64,000 nt of DNA, from NCBI GenBank assembly GCA_036389675.1, contig DASVWI010000022.1, positions 3,110 through 67,109 on the forward strand. Reading direction: 5' to 3'. This stretch comes from DASQYE01 sp036389675 (GTDB lineage: Bacteria; Acidobacteriota; Blastocatellia; Pyrinomonadales; Pyrinomonadaceae). The position numbers and the translations under genes are program-made. Under the pieces are notes generated by a model. The model searched no databases and was not told where the DNA came from. It was given only the letters and a program-made list of their open reading frames with translations. Of this stretch, positions 15,549 through 23,663 are shown piece after piece. How positions within the stretch are numbered: the first letter of the stretch is position 1; every line of letters starts with the position of its first letter.

Positions 15549-16970
15549 TCAACTCGATGAGTCTTCCAGCGCAGGATAGTCGAAGGCGGAGTTGGCGAGC
15601 ACCGAGCGCAGGTTGACCTGATTGAATAAAGTCTCAAGATATGCGCCGAAGCGATGGAGCACGGGCGTCAATTCGATTGCTCCTCGCGCGGCGGAAACCT
15701 CTTCCATAAAACGCTCGCAGGCATCCCAATCCTTGTACATCAGGTAGCGCATGCTTCCATTGCGGAACGCATTGAGCCTCGCGATAAGCTGTGAAACAGG
15801 ATGCTGGTCGCGTTCCTTCTCCGCGCGCTTGACGAGTTGGAGCAGAAGCCAGAGGTCGCGCCGCAGCGCCGTCGATTGTTCGAGCTTGATGTGAAAAGTA
15901 TCGAAGAGCCTCGCGCCGTCAAGCGCGGGGTCGAAGACCTGCGCCAGCCCGGTCGTGGATTGCTGGAAGCAGTTATTGAGCAGGCCGTATGCTGTTTCAA
16001 TTCTGGCGTAGATCGTCGGCGCTTGCCGCATCGAGATTACGTCCAGCAGCTCCTGCGTGTACACCCGGCGCAGTTCCATCAGCATGGCATAGTTGGTGAC
16101 ATCAAGCTCGTCAATGATCTTTTGATCGAGGCCCTCGGCGCGCGCCAGACAGGCTTCGATAAACTCCATCAGCCATCGCGCTCCTTCATGGATGAGGGCA
16201 AAGATGGGCAGCGTCTGCTTGAGCGGCTGATCGCGCTTGAGCAGGCTTTCGATAAATTCCAGTCGCCTGAGCAGCCGCGCCAGCTCTGTGAAAATTATGA
16301 GCAGGTCAGGGCCAAAGGAGGCTGGAACATCCGCGCGGCGCGTGAGGGCGACCAGCGAATCCTGCAAATTCTCCACCGAGTAATGCTGCTCGGTTCGCAT
16401 CACGGACTTCGCGCCCTCAAGCTGGTCCAGCTGGCGCGCCACAATTTTCCCCAGGCTGACCCACGTATGCAGGTTAACGGTCGGCTTTTCAAGCAGCGAT
16501 TCGCAGAGACCGAGCGTATCCTTTAAGGCTTCCGCCAGCGTCATGTATGATCGTGCGGCGGCATTAGCCAGTGCTTCGGCATGGAAAGTCGCAGGCGGCG
16601 ATATGCCCTGTGCCCCGTCCTCTTCGACCTCGTAGAGAGCGTCGGCCTGAGTCGTGTACGGGCTCAGCAGGCTGTAGGAGAGTTGAGTGGCGCGCAACAG
16701 CACTCTGCGCGTGATGCGGGTCTCGACCGTCCAGTCGCGTGACGTGACTTCGGGTTGGTCGGGGCTCGACGCCGGGTGATTACGCACTTCAAAAAAACCG
16801 CCGAGAGCGCGCAGCCACAGGCCAAGCTCATGCGCCGGCCCGTTATTGCGAAAGATGTCCTGGCTCCCGTTCGTCGGCTTGAACTCTGAAGACTTTGCTG
16901 GTTCCATCCCTTTGCTTTCCGAAGACTCGCCGGTTGCTCGTGTCAGAATAAATTGAAAGATGGCGCTCAT
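15549..16970 (-). CDS. Conserved-looking cytoplasmic helical protein, unknown function
   Basis: 473 residues, almost entirely alpha-helical in composition, with no signal peptide, membrane segment or recognised catalytic motif. The first 45 residues look disordered. An alternative ATG at 16907 (MEPAKSSEFK) has GGAAAG nearby, so the true start may be there. The body is rich in Leu/Arg/Glu helices (LIIFTELARLLRRLEFIESLL; LWLLLQLVKRAEKERDQ). It ends in an acidic DSSS tail. Codon use matches neighbours. I do not recognise the family. It is divergent from rdgB and convergent with the DUF3352-like gene. Confidence 0.7.
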   Translation of the reverse strand: MSAIFQFILTRATGESSESKGMEPAKSSEFKPTNGSQDIFRNNGPAHELGLWLRALGGFFEVRNHPASSPDQPEVTSRDWTVETRITRRVLLRATQLSYSLLSPYTTQADALYEVEEDGAQGISPPATFHAEALANAAARSYMTLAEALKDTLGLCESLLEKPTVNLHTWVSLGKIVARQLDQLEGAKSVMRTEQHYSVENLQDSLVALTRRADVPASFGPDLLIIFTELARLLRRLEFIESLLKRDQPLKQTLPIFALIHEGARWLMEFIEACLARAEGLDQKIIDELDVTNYAMLMELRRVYTQELLDVISMRQAPTIYARIETAYGLLNNCFQQSTTGLAQVFDPALDGARLFDTFHIKLEQSTALRRDLWLLLQLVKRAEKERDQHPVSQLIARLNAFRNGSMRYLMYKDWDACERFMEEVSAARGAIELTPVLHRFGAYLETLFNQVNLRSVLANSAFDYPALEDSSS

Positions 16971-17098
16971 CCAACAGATGCCCAGTTTGATTGTAAGCGT
17001 TAAATCGCTTCTCTTGCAAAAATTCTTGTGAAATCATCGGAGGCGGGCCAATATCAGCCCTCTATTCTGGCCGCAGGGCTTTGTAAAGGTGACAGAAG

Positions 17099-17710
17099 AT
17101 GCCGAAGGAACTACTGATCGCTACCCGTAATCGTGGCAAAGTGCTGGAGGTTGAATCGCTGCTCGGGGCGTTTCACTTGCGGCTGCGAAGCCTTGCGGAT
17201 TTCCCGGCGGTTGAGGATGTCGAAGAAACCGGCTCGACCTTTGAGGAAAATAGCGCGCTCAAAGCTCGGAGCTACGCCGCGCAGACGGGTTGCTGGACGC
17301 TCGCCGACGATTCAGGTCTGGAAGTCGAAGCTCTGGGCGGCGCGCCCGGAGTCTTCTCCGCTCGCTACGGCGGCCCCGAAGCGACCGACGCCGAGCGCGT
17401 TGAACGTCTCCTCGCCGCCCTCTCGCGCTCAGGCAACGCCAACCGGCGCGCACGCTTCGTCTGCGTCATTGCCATCGCCGATAGCAAATCGAACCTCGTC
17501 GAACTATTTAGTGGGACGTGCGAAGGCCGCATCGCGCACGCGTCACAGGGCACGGGCGGGTTCGGCTACGACCCGGTCTTCGTGCCTGACGGCTATGAGC
17601 AAACCTTCGGAGAGCTACCCGCCGAAATCAAACAGCAGATCAGCCATCGCGCTCGCGCACTCAAGGCCGCGCTCCCTTTCCTACTCGACCATTTCGGGAC
17701 GCAAGCTTGA
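17099..17710 (+). CDS. rdgB: XTP/dITP diphosphatase (RdgB/HAM1 family)
   Basis: Hydrolyses non-canonical purine triphosphates (ITP, XTP and their deoxy forms) to monophosphates, keeping them out of nucleic acid. It has 203 residues, normal length. Motifs are LLIATRNRGKVLEV at the N terminus (triphosphate binding), TFEENSALKA, LADDSGLEVEALGGAPGVFSARYGG with catalytic Asp pair, and FGYDPVF plus SHRARAL at the C-terminal substrate pocket. AAGGTGA precedes the start. The stop codon overlaps the -35 element of the tRNA-Pro promoter. Confidence 0.95.
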   Translation: MPKELLIATRNRGKVLEVESLLGAFHLRLRSLADFPAVEDVEETGSTFEENSALKARSYAAQTGCWTLADDSGLEVEALGGAPGVFSARYGGPEATDAERVERLLAALSRSGNANRRARFVCVIAIADSKSNLVELFSGTCEGRIAHASQGTGGFGYDPVFVPDGYEQTFGELPAEIKQQISHRARALKAALPFLLDHFGTQA

Positions 17711-17736
17711 CCCTTGAGGAAACGGCCCGCTAGAAT
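17707..17736 (+). promoter_or_regulatory. Sigma70 promoter of tRNA-Pro
   Basis: TTGACC (17707-17712), an 18-bp spacer and TAGAAT (17731-17736). The tRNA begins 47 bp after the -10. The -35 overlaps the rdgB stop codon. Confidence 0.75.
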
Positions 17737-17783
17737 GGCTGACACAAAACGGTTTGGCTTTAGTCAATGCTGAACTTAATTAG

Positions 17784-17858
<75 letters not shown>

Positions 17859-18005
17859 TCAGGATAAGTGGAGGCCGCTTTTGACAGTGGCCTTTACTAC
17901 TTTTCCGCGTAAGATCATAGGATTGTCCAAGGTTGACTGAAAGCGCCTTCAGTCAACTTTTGAGTGCGGCGTTACAGTTCTGCTCTTTTGATTGAATTTG
18001 ACGAG

Positions 18006-18122
18006 ATGGACGCGGGGACAAGAGAACTCTACATCGTACTGGCTTTGATGGTGGTGATCTTTATTTTCGCTGTCGTTGCGGTCATCATTTTCTTTCGTCA
18101 ATGGCGCAAGGAGCGTAAGTAA
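18006..18122 (+). CDS. Small single-pass membrane protein (38 aa)
   Basis: A short reading frame giving MDAGTRELYIVLALMVVI, followed by a hydrophobic stretch through residue 31 and a basic end FFRQWRKERK. This is the layout of a small bitopic protein with a 20-residue membrane helix and a positively charged cytoplasmic tail. The upstream sequence TTTGACGAG offers only a weak ribosome site. It lies about 100 bp before the DUF4838 gene and could be co-transcribed. Function unknown. Supported only by composition and topology. Confidence 0.5.
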   Translation: MDAGTRELYIVLALMVVIFIFAVVAVIIFFRQWRKERK

Positions 18123-18222
18123 AGCCGCTCGCTATCGGACGTTCCCGCCGTCGAAAAGCGTCGGCGATAAAAGGCATTCGGGTATTTGCTCCGCCCGCGT
18201 TTTAGCTTCTCGCATAAGATTT

Positions 18223-20064
18223 ATGAAATCACCCTCGGCCAGCCGTACCTTCAGAACAGCATATCTGCTCGTCGTGTCGTGCCTGTTAATAGGCGTCTCG
18301 TCGGAAACGAACAGGGCCACGGAGGTCACTCTCGCGCGAAACGGTCAGCCCACGGCGACCATCATCATCTCGCCCACGCCTTCCGCGCACGAGCAGACTG
18401 CGGCCACGGAGCTTCAAACATATTTGCGCAAGATTTCCGGGGCGGCGCTTTCGATCTCTAACACGCCGCCGGGCGACGATCAGACCGTGGTGCGAATTGG
18501 GGTTTACGGCGCGGCTCCTGTCGCTGATTGGCGCGGAGAGCGCCCCTCCCCAGATGGATTCGCCGTCGAGACGCGCGGCAACTCACTCTGGATTGTCGGG
18601 GGCGACGAGCGCGGGGCGCTCTACGGCGTCTACGATTTTCTGGAAAGCCTCGGCGTAAGATGGTTCATGCCGGGCGAAATGGGAGAGGACATACGGGAGC
18701 GCCCGACCGTTTCGCTCTCCGAGTTGAAAAGGGCCGGCGCGCCGGCCTTTCGCGCCGTCTCGGGTCTGATCTGGGCCGGTGGCCCCGGCGCTTATGACTG
18801 GGAGCGGCGCATACGCGCTTCCGTCGGCCCACAGACGGCTTTTTTCGGTCACAACTGGTCGAACATCATTCCGCCGACCGCAGAGACAAAGGCAGCGCAT
18901 CCGGAATGGTTCGCATTGCACAACGGCAAGCGGATTGACCAGCTCTGCTCGACCAACCCGGACGTGATTCGCATCACTGTTGAGAAGGCGCGCGAGTACT
19001 TCGATCAGAACCCGGACGCTCTGACCTTCTCCGTTAGCCCGAACGATGGCGAAGAGTTTTGCGAATGTGATCGCTGCCGTGCGCTTGATCGTCAGTACGG
19101 AGTGACGGACGGCACGCTGACTGATCGGTTCGTCCATTACGCCAATCTGGTGCTGACGGAGCTTGCCAAGACGCACCCGACAAAGCAGGTCGGTCTGCTG
19201 GCATACGTGCAGCACACGCGCCCACCAGTCTCTGCGCGCCCGCATCCGAATCTGGCAACGATCATCTGCCACACGCCATGGGAATTCTGCCACGTTCACG
19301 CGCTGGACGACCCCAGCTGCCAGCTCAATCGTCGCTTTATGGAGTACGTCACGGGTTGGGCCAAGGTCTGCCGCCACGTCGGCGTCTACGACTACTACGG
19401 CCACTTCTACGCCTTTACGCCGTGGCCCATCCTTCACGACATCAGGCGCGACATCCCTCTGCTTGAGCGCATAGGCGTCGAGCGCTTCATGAGCGAGACG
19501 CAACAACACTGGGCCAATCAGGGTTTGAACTTTTACCTCGCCGCCCGGCTGCTCTGGAATCCGAAGCAGGACGTTGACCTTCTGCTCGCGGAATACTACG
19601 AGCGTTTTTACGGGCGGGCCGCCGCTCCGATGCGTCGCTACTGGGAACGGTGGGAGCGGGCTATGATCGAGACGGCGAAGAACGGCCACGGAGGCTATAA
19701 GTGGTTTGAGATGTTCACGCCCGAGCTGGTCAGAGAGTGCAACGGCTATCTGACGGAAGCCGAGCGGCTCGCGACAAGCGACCGCGAAGTGGTGCGGCGT
19801 CGCCTTGCATTTATTCGCAAAGGGTTTCGCTTTACGGAAGCATGGACGAGCCTGCGTTATCATGGCGAGCGGGGTGAATATAAGGAGGCGGTCGCTGCCG
19901 GCGAGGAAGCCCTCAAGCGTATAGACGAGACGACCGATTCGGAGCCGCAGGTCTTCTTTATCTGGCTCGCCAAATCCCAAACGGAGAAGATCATAGAACC
20001 GTATCGCCAGGCCCTCGCCAGGCAAGAGGCGCAAGGCACAAGTGGAGGTCAAACGAAGCCTTGA
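18223..20064 (+). CDS. Secreted DUF4838 glycoside-hydrolase-like protein
   Basis: 613 residues from the ATG at 18223, which opens a normal signal peptide (MKSPSASRTFRTAYLLVVSCLLIGVSS); the frame is open further upstream without a good start. An N-terminal alpha/beta domain (about 30-165) with HEQTAATELQTYLRKISGA and GDERGALYGVYDFLESLGVRWF resembles the N-terminal domain of family 67 and family 20 hydrolases. A barrel-like DUF4838 region (about 190-500) follows with SVSPNDGEEFCECDRCRALD, a conserved Cys-x-x-Cys cluster. Probably acts on a polysaccharide in the periplasm or outside; activity unproven. Confidence 0.78.
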   Translation: MKSPSASRTFRTAYLLVVSCLLIGVSSETNRATEVTLARNGQPTATIIISPTPSAHEQTAATELQTYLRKISGAALSISNTPPGDDQTVVRIGVYGAAPVADWRGERPSPDGFAVETRGNSLWIVGGDERGALYGVYDFLESLGVRWFMPGEMGEDIRERPTVSLSELKRAGAPAFRAVSGLIWAGGPGAYDWERRIRASVGPQTAFFGHNWSNIIPPTAETKAAHPEWFALHNGKRIDQLCSTNPDVIRITVEKAREYFDQNPDALTFSVSPNDGEEFCECDRCRALDRQYGVTDGTLTDRFVHYANLVLTELAKTHPTKQVGLLAYVQHTRPPVSARPHPNLATIICHTPWEFCHVHALDDPSCQLNRRFMEYVTGWAKVCRHVGVYDYYGHFYAFTPWPILHDIRRDIPLLERIGVERFMSETQQHWANQGLNFYLAARLLWNPKQDVDLLLAEYYERFYGRAAAPMRRYWERWERAMIETAKNGHGGYKWFEMFTPELVRECNGYLTEAERLATSDREVVRRRLAFIRKGFRFTEAWTSLRYHGERGEYKEAVAAGEEALKRIDETTDSEPQVFFIWLAKSQTEKIIEPYRQALARQEAQGTSGGQTKP

Positions 20065-20111
20065 CTAATGGGCCTGATACCAGCATCGCTCTCAAGCTCT
20101 TCATCAATACA

Positions 20112-20879
20112 ATGAGGATTAAGAGAGCCCTGTGCCTCATCACTATACTGATAGTTTGCGCGGCCCCCGCCACGGCGCAGCAATCCGGCATGACGCTCGA
20201 ATCGTCCTTCAGGCAGGAGGTTCCGAGCGCGGCCAGCGGCGTGTTCGGGCGGGCGATGGCGATGTCGAAAGCCGGCAAGGGAGAGTTGGCCCAGACGCTC
20301 CTCAAAGAAGCGCTCAAGATATATCCAGACTATTTCGATGCTCATCTGGCGCTCGGCAATGAGTTGTTCAGGGCGGGTCGGCTACAGGAAGCGATGACGG
20401 AGTTTGAGCGCGCGCGCAGTATTAATCCGAAGGACGATCAGGTCTATCTCTCGGTCGGGCTGGTGATGATGCAGCAGAAGCGTTACGACGTGGCAGCGGC
20501 CATCTTCGCAGACGCTGCGCTTCTCAATACGAGCGAGCCGCTTCATCCTCTCATGCGCGGCATTGCGCTCGTGCGTCAGGCCACGGCCATCCAGCAGCCC
20601 GACTCAAAAAGCTCTGAAGCCGAACGTGACGCTCTCTTTAAGAAGGCGGAGGCGGCTCTGGCTAGAGCATCCGATTTAAGCGGCGGCAAACTGCCCGAAG
20701 TCTACCTCTACAGGGCGCTGATCTACGAGCGCCGGGGCGAGCGCGAGCGCGCAGCCCTTGAGCTTGAACAATACTTGCAGCTTAATCCGCTCGTGGAGAA
20801 TGCCGGGGCCATTCGTGAGGCGATCAGAAAATTGCGCGCCCCTGCTAACACAGCCGCGCCGTCTCCAACGCCTCAGTAG
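20112..20879 (+). CDS. Secreted TPR protein
   Basis: The ATG at 20112 opens a signal peptide (MRIKRALCLITILIVCAAPATA, cleavage near AQQ). The 256-residue protein has TPR motifs. A first block covers LAQTLLKEALKIYPDYFDAHL and LGNELFRAGRLQEAMTEF, then VYLSVGLVMMQQKRYDVAAAI. A last unit near the C terminus includes IYERRGERERAALELEQYL. The tail is Ala/Pro/Thr-rich. TPRs mediate protein contacts; the partner is unknown. It follows the DUF4838 gene by 47 bp on the same strand and may be co-transcribed. Confidence 0.8.
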   Translation: MRIKRALCLITILIVCAAPATAQQSGMTLESSFRQEVPSAASGVFGRAMAMSKAGKGELAQTLLKEALKIYPDYFDAHLALGNELFRAGRLQEAMTEFERARSINPKDDQVYLSVGLVMMQQKRYDVAAAIFADAALLNTSEPLHPLMRGIALVRQATAIQQPDSKSSEAERDALFKKAEAALARASDLSGGKLPEVYLYRALIYERRGERERAALELEQYLQLNPLVENAGAIREAIRKLRAPANTAAPSPTPQ

Positions 20880-20909
20880 AACTCAAAAGAGGGAAAGCAG
20901 ATTGTCCCG

Positions 20910-21164
20910 ATGAGTATTCAAGAACTCACAAGCATCACCCCACAGGGCTCTTGCGAGCCTGCAAAGTGCGAGGCGTGCGGCAACGCTTTCAGCTGCGGGG
21001 CGTCCCTCGCGGGATGCTGGTGTACAGAGGTCACGCTCAGCGAGCATCTACGAACGCGACTGCGCGAGCGCTATCAACAATGCCTCTGCCGTAAATGTTT
21101 AGAGGCGTTCGCCGAGGCCGACCGTGAAGCGACGGGCCGCGAGCAGACACTGCGCGTTGATTGA
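20910..21164 (+). CDS. Cysteine-rich CWC family protein
   Basis: 84 residues with the CWC pattern: CEACGNAFSCGASLAGCWC, followed by CLCRKCL. The six to eight Cys residues form a likely zinc-binding knuckle. Members of this small family are cytoplasmic and of unknown role. Only a weak ribosome site (GGGAAAGC) precedes the start. It lies 30 bp after the TPR gene, so probably the last gene of that unit. Confidence 0.8.
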   Translation: MSIQELTSITPQGSCEPAKCEACGNAFSCGASLAGCWCTEVTLSEHLRTRLRERYQQCLCRKCLEAFAEADREATGREQTLRVD

Positions 21165-21198
21165 CGAGAAAGTTTCAAGATCGAATCTCTCAAAAGCA

Positions 21199-21227
21199 TT
21201 GACTCCCCGCTCAATTTAGCTTAGAAG
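21199..21227 (+). promoter_or_regulatory. Sigma70 promoter of the receiver-domain gene
   Basis: TTGACT (21199-21204), a 17-bp spacer and TAGAAG (21222-21227). The start codon of the response regulator is 38 bp downstream of the -10. Confidence 0.7.
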
Positions 21228-21265
21228 ACACCTGTTTTAACTATTTCCCCCGAGGTAGTTCCCCC

Positions 21266-21649
21266 ATGAAACAGATTATGGTTGTTGACGACGCCGCAGT
21301 ATGGCGACGGCTTTCTTTCAATCTTCTTTCGGAGGCCGGCTACCGCGTCATCGAAGCCGACTCGGGCGAGAAGGCGATTGAGCTGGCAAACTCCCTTTCG
21401 CCGCTCGATCTGGTCATCATGGACTTTGGGATGCCCAGGCTCAACGGCATAGACACGGCCCAGCGCTTGCGCTCGATTTCGGGTTATGAATCCGTGCCCA
21501 TCATCCTGCTTACGGCTGAGGAGTTTCCCGGCGACTGCGATCATCCGCCGGCCCCTTTCGTCGATGGCTATGTGGATAAGAAGCACGTCAGCGGCCAGCT
21601 CCTGAATTGCGTCAAGCTGCATCTGCGAGAGGCGCGCAGCCAGAGTTAG
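21266..21649 (+). CDS. Single-domain response regulator (CheY-like receiver)
   Basis: 127 residues, only a receiver domain. The acidic pocket is VVDDA near the N terminus. The phospho-acceptor is the Asp in LVIMDFGMPRLNGID, the switch Thr lies in ILLTAEEF, and the conserved Lys is in YVDKK. No output domain, so it would act by protein contact, as CheY does. No kinase lies next to it; candidate partners in the window are the hybrid kinases at 43873 and 51968 and the kinase at 62624 (inference). A good promoter precedes it, and GAGG lies 10 bp before the ATG. Confidence 0.9.
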   Translation: MKQIMVVDDAAVWRRLSFNLLSEAGYRVIEADSGEKAIELANSLSPLDLVIMDFGMPRLNGIDTAQRLRSISGYESVPIILLTAEEFPGDCDHPPAPFVDGYVDKKHVSGQLLNCVKLHLREARSQS

Positions 21650-21780
21650 CCGACCAAAGAGCCTTCAGTTCGAGCTTTCCTCTCACCGCACCGGTAAACG
21701 GAAGGGCGAGGGGCCGGGTCGGACGAGAAATTTTCTTGAAAAACGGCCAAAAAAGGCGATTTTTTGCAGACTTTAAGCCG

Positions 21781-21807
21781 TTGTGTGTGATATATGTTGG
21801 GTATAAG
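21781..21807 (+). promoter_or_regulatory. Candidate promoter of the HU gene
   Basis: TATAAG (21802-21807) lies in an AT-rich stretch with TTGTGT at 21781-21786. The 15-bp spacing is short, so the exact -35 is uncertain. Confidence 0.4.
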
Positions 21808-21851
21808 TTTTTCCACATCGCTCGATTCATTGGAGGTAGGGACACCACGCT

Positions 21852-22166
21852 ATGGCAACTGCGGCATCAGGCAAGAAACGCATGACCCAATCGGAAGTAG
21901 TTAATCACTTCGCCGAGAAATTCGGCTTGAAACGCGCTCAGGCCAAAGAGATTTTCGATGAGCTGGCTAACCTGGCGAGCAGCGAAGTTAAAGACAACGG
22001 TGAGTTCGTGCTCCCCGGCTTCGGCAAGCTCGTGCGCTCGGAGCGCAAAGCACGTGAAGGCCGCAACCCGGCCACAGGCGAGACTATTCAGATCCCGGCC
22101 AAGACCACGCTTAAGTTCCGTGTTGGCAAGGGGATGAAGGACACCGTCTTGCCGAAAAAGAAGTAG
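21852..22166 (+). CDS. HU family DNA-binding protein
   Basis: Nucleoid-associated protein that bends DNA as a dimer. It has 104 residues. The family is shown by MTQSEVVNHFAEKFGLKRAQAKEIFDEL, the FVLPGFGKLVRSERKAREGRNPATGE beta-arm region with Pro in the conserved place, and IPAKTTLKFRVGKGMKD. The Lys-rich ends (GKKRM; PKKK) extend beyond the 90-residue E. coli HU. GGAGG lies about 15 bp before the ATG, farther than usual. A GC-rich hairpin follows, so it is probably monocistronic. Confidence 0.95.
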   Translation: MATAASGKKRMTQSEVVNHFAEKFGLKRAQAKEIFDELANLASSEVKDNGEFVLPGFGKLVRSERKAREGRNPATGETIQIPAKTTLKFRVGKGMKDTVLPKKK

Positions 22167-22201
22167 TTCGTTTTTCCGCATCGCACGCTTTATATACTAG
22201 C

Positions 22202-22256
22202 AGCGCCGCCTACGTATCCGCCTGCAAAGAGCATGGCCGGGTCGGCAGGCGGCGCT
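22202..22256 (+). terminator. Hairpin after HU with two competing stems
   Basis: AGCGCCGCCT (22202-22211) pairs perfectly with AGGCGGCGCT (22247-22256). An inner CCGCCTGC (about 22218-22225) can instead pair with GCAGGCGG (22245-22252), so the stems are mutually exclusive. The tail CTCATTATTTC is only moderately T-rich. Confidence 0.55.
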
Positions 22257-22546
22257 CTCATTATTTCACCCCTCTTCTTCGGCGGCGTGAATTGAGGCGA
22301 TGTCTCAGACCACACGGCTTCTTCAGCTTACGACCAATCAAAGATCAACCGCCGCAAAACTCCGCGGCCACCTTAAGCCCTTACGCTCCAACAGTTTCCC
22401 CTGTGCCATGAGTGCCGGGAAACGAACGAAAAATTTATCTGGCTTTTTCGGAAAGTTTCCTCTACAATCTCCTGTTTTGACGGAGACACATAAATGCACG
22501 TATCAGTGGGAAGTAATCTGTAAGTGTGTTCTTCTGTACAAAATGT
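22257..22546 (+). other. Intergenic region, no supported gene
   Basis: AT-richer than its surroundings. It contains one promoter-like TACAAT (22463-22468) without a good -35. Short open frames here have no domain or ribosome site. Confidence 0.3.
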
Positions 22547-22577
22547 ATTGGGAAATGCAACACTTTTGCATCCCAAT
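22547..22577. repeat. Near-perfect palindrome upstream of the 22681 gene
   Basis: ATTGGGAAATGCAA (22547-22560) and TTTTGCATCCCAAT (22564-22577) are complementary apart from a two-base bulge. TAGAAT (22582-22587) follows directly and could be the -10 of the downstream gene, which would make the palindrome an operator. Confidence 0.5.
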
Positions 22578-22680
22578 TCGCTAGAATGGCATCTAAAATT
22601 CTCAGTTAAATCACGGCTCGGAAGTTCTGTGAGGGGAGAATCGAAACGGACTTTATCGAGCACTCGAAGGAGCTAGAAAA

Positions 22681-22929
22681 GTGACTTTTGACAGGCATCT
22701 GCCGCTTGAAGAGCGGCTTCAGCGAATTGACCATATTCAGGCGCGCCGTTACTCGAAATTAGGCGGGACGGCGCTGACCATCGCGACTGAGGGGATTATG
22801 CGTCACCTGCGGGCGTGTGACCGAATGGATGTCAATCCAGACACTTCCGCTGTCCGTGAAATTATTGACGACGCTTTGAATGGCCGCCGCGTTTTCGCTG
22901 AAACCAGCGATGACCGTCGCGCTGCCTGA
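22681..22929 (+). CDS. Small cytoplasmic protein of unknown function
   Basis: 82 residues from a GTG start, supported by AGGAG 8 bp upstream. Charged, no membrane segment. The sequence is helical (LEERLQRIDHIQARRYSKLGG then MRHLRACDRM) and ends in DDRRAA. I recognise no family. It has a possible operator palindrome upstream and a strong terminator downstream, which together favour a real monocistronic gene. Confidence 0.6.
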   Translation: MTFDRHLPLEERLQRIDHIQARRYSKLGGTALTIATEGIMRHLRACDRMDVNPDTSAVREIIDDALNGRRVFAETSDDRRAA

Positions 22930-22953
22930 AATACCTTGCGTTTTGCGACATAT

Positions 22954-22990
22954 AGAGGCCGTCATCCCTCGGATGGCGGTCTCTTTCCAT
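22954..22990. terminator. Rho-independent terminator at a convergent junction
   Basis: AGAGGCCGTCATCC (22954-22967) and GGATGGCGGTCTCT (22971-22984) form a 14-bp stem with two wobble pairs and a CTC loop, followed by TTTCC. It serves the plus-strand gene and may also serve the convergent Nudix gene. Confidence 0.8.
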
Positions 22991-23047
22991 GCCGAAAATC
23001 GAGATTTCCCACAAAAAGCGGGCTTCCCTTCCTCCAACATACAAATT

Positions 23048-23599
23048 TCAGCGGCTCAGGCGCTTGAGCTGGTAATGCATGATTGCCAGCAGGCTCATGG
23101 CGTCCATAATTTCCCCAGAGAGGGCCATTTTCAGTGCGTCTTCAAAAGCCACGCGCCGGATATTAATTTGTTCTGTGCCTTCCGGGTGATGCTGGCCCTG
23201 TGTCAGCTCTGTGGCTAGAAACAGGACGGCCAGCTCGTCTGAGACCGAATTAGAGAGGTGTGCCCGCACCATCAGTTCCCATTTGGCGGCGCGCAAGCCC
23301 GTCTCCTCCTCAAGCTCACGCTGTGCCCCGAGCAGTATGTCTTCCCCTTCAGGACATCCGCCCTCCGGTATTTCCCATGAATACTGGTCAAGCACGTAGC
23401 GATATTGCCCGACCAGATAGACCGACTCATCTTCTATGGGGAGGACGCCGACGGCGATGTTCTTGTAATGGACGGCCCCGTAGATTCCAGGCTCGCCGTC
23501 CGGACGTATGACTTTATCCTCGCGCACACTAATCCAGTTATTATCATAGACTTCCCGCGTCGAGACCGTACGCCAGGGATTCTTCGTTTCGTCGAACAT
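23048..23599 (-). CDS. Nudix hydrolase, ADP-ribose pyrophosphatase-like
   Basis: 183 residues. The Nudix box is complete: GGCPEGED at its start, then QRELEEETGL with the metal-binding Glu residues. The flanking pattern (VREDKVIRPDG, AVHYKNIAVGVLPI, YLVGQYRYVLDQYSWEIPEGG) matches ADP-ribose pyrophosphatases of the NudF type, which cleave ADP-ribose to AMP and ribose 5-phosphate. The activity on ADP-ribose is inferred from that pattern. It is followed on the same strand, upstream, by the AI-2E family gene with a 64-bp gap. Confidence 0.88.
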   Translation of the reverse strand: MFDETKNPWRTVSTREVYDNNWISVREDKVIRPDGEPGIYGAVHYKNIAVGVLPIEDESVYLVGQYRYVLDQYSWEIPEGGCPEGEDILLGAQRELEEETGLRAAKWELMVRAHLSNSVSDELAVLFLATELTQGQHHPEGTEQINIRRVAFEDALKMALSGEIMDAMSLLAIMHYQLKRLSR

Positions 23600-23663
23600 A
23601 ATCGGATTTTCTTATGAGCAGGGATTGAAATGACCGACAAAGAGTGTCTCTGCCCCGGACGGA

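Noticed and set aside
18583..20052. Long open frame on the minus strand (489 codons) opposite the DUF4838 gene
   Set aside because: The plus strand encodes a recognisable secreted protein. The antisense frame has no domain or ribosome site and is explained by GC-rich codon bias.
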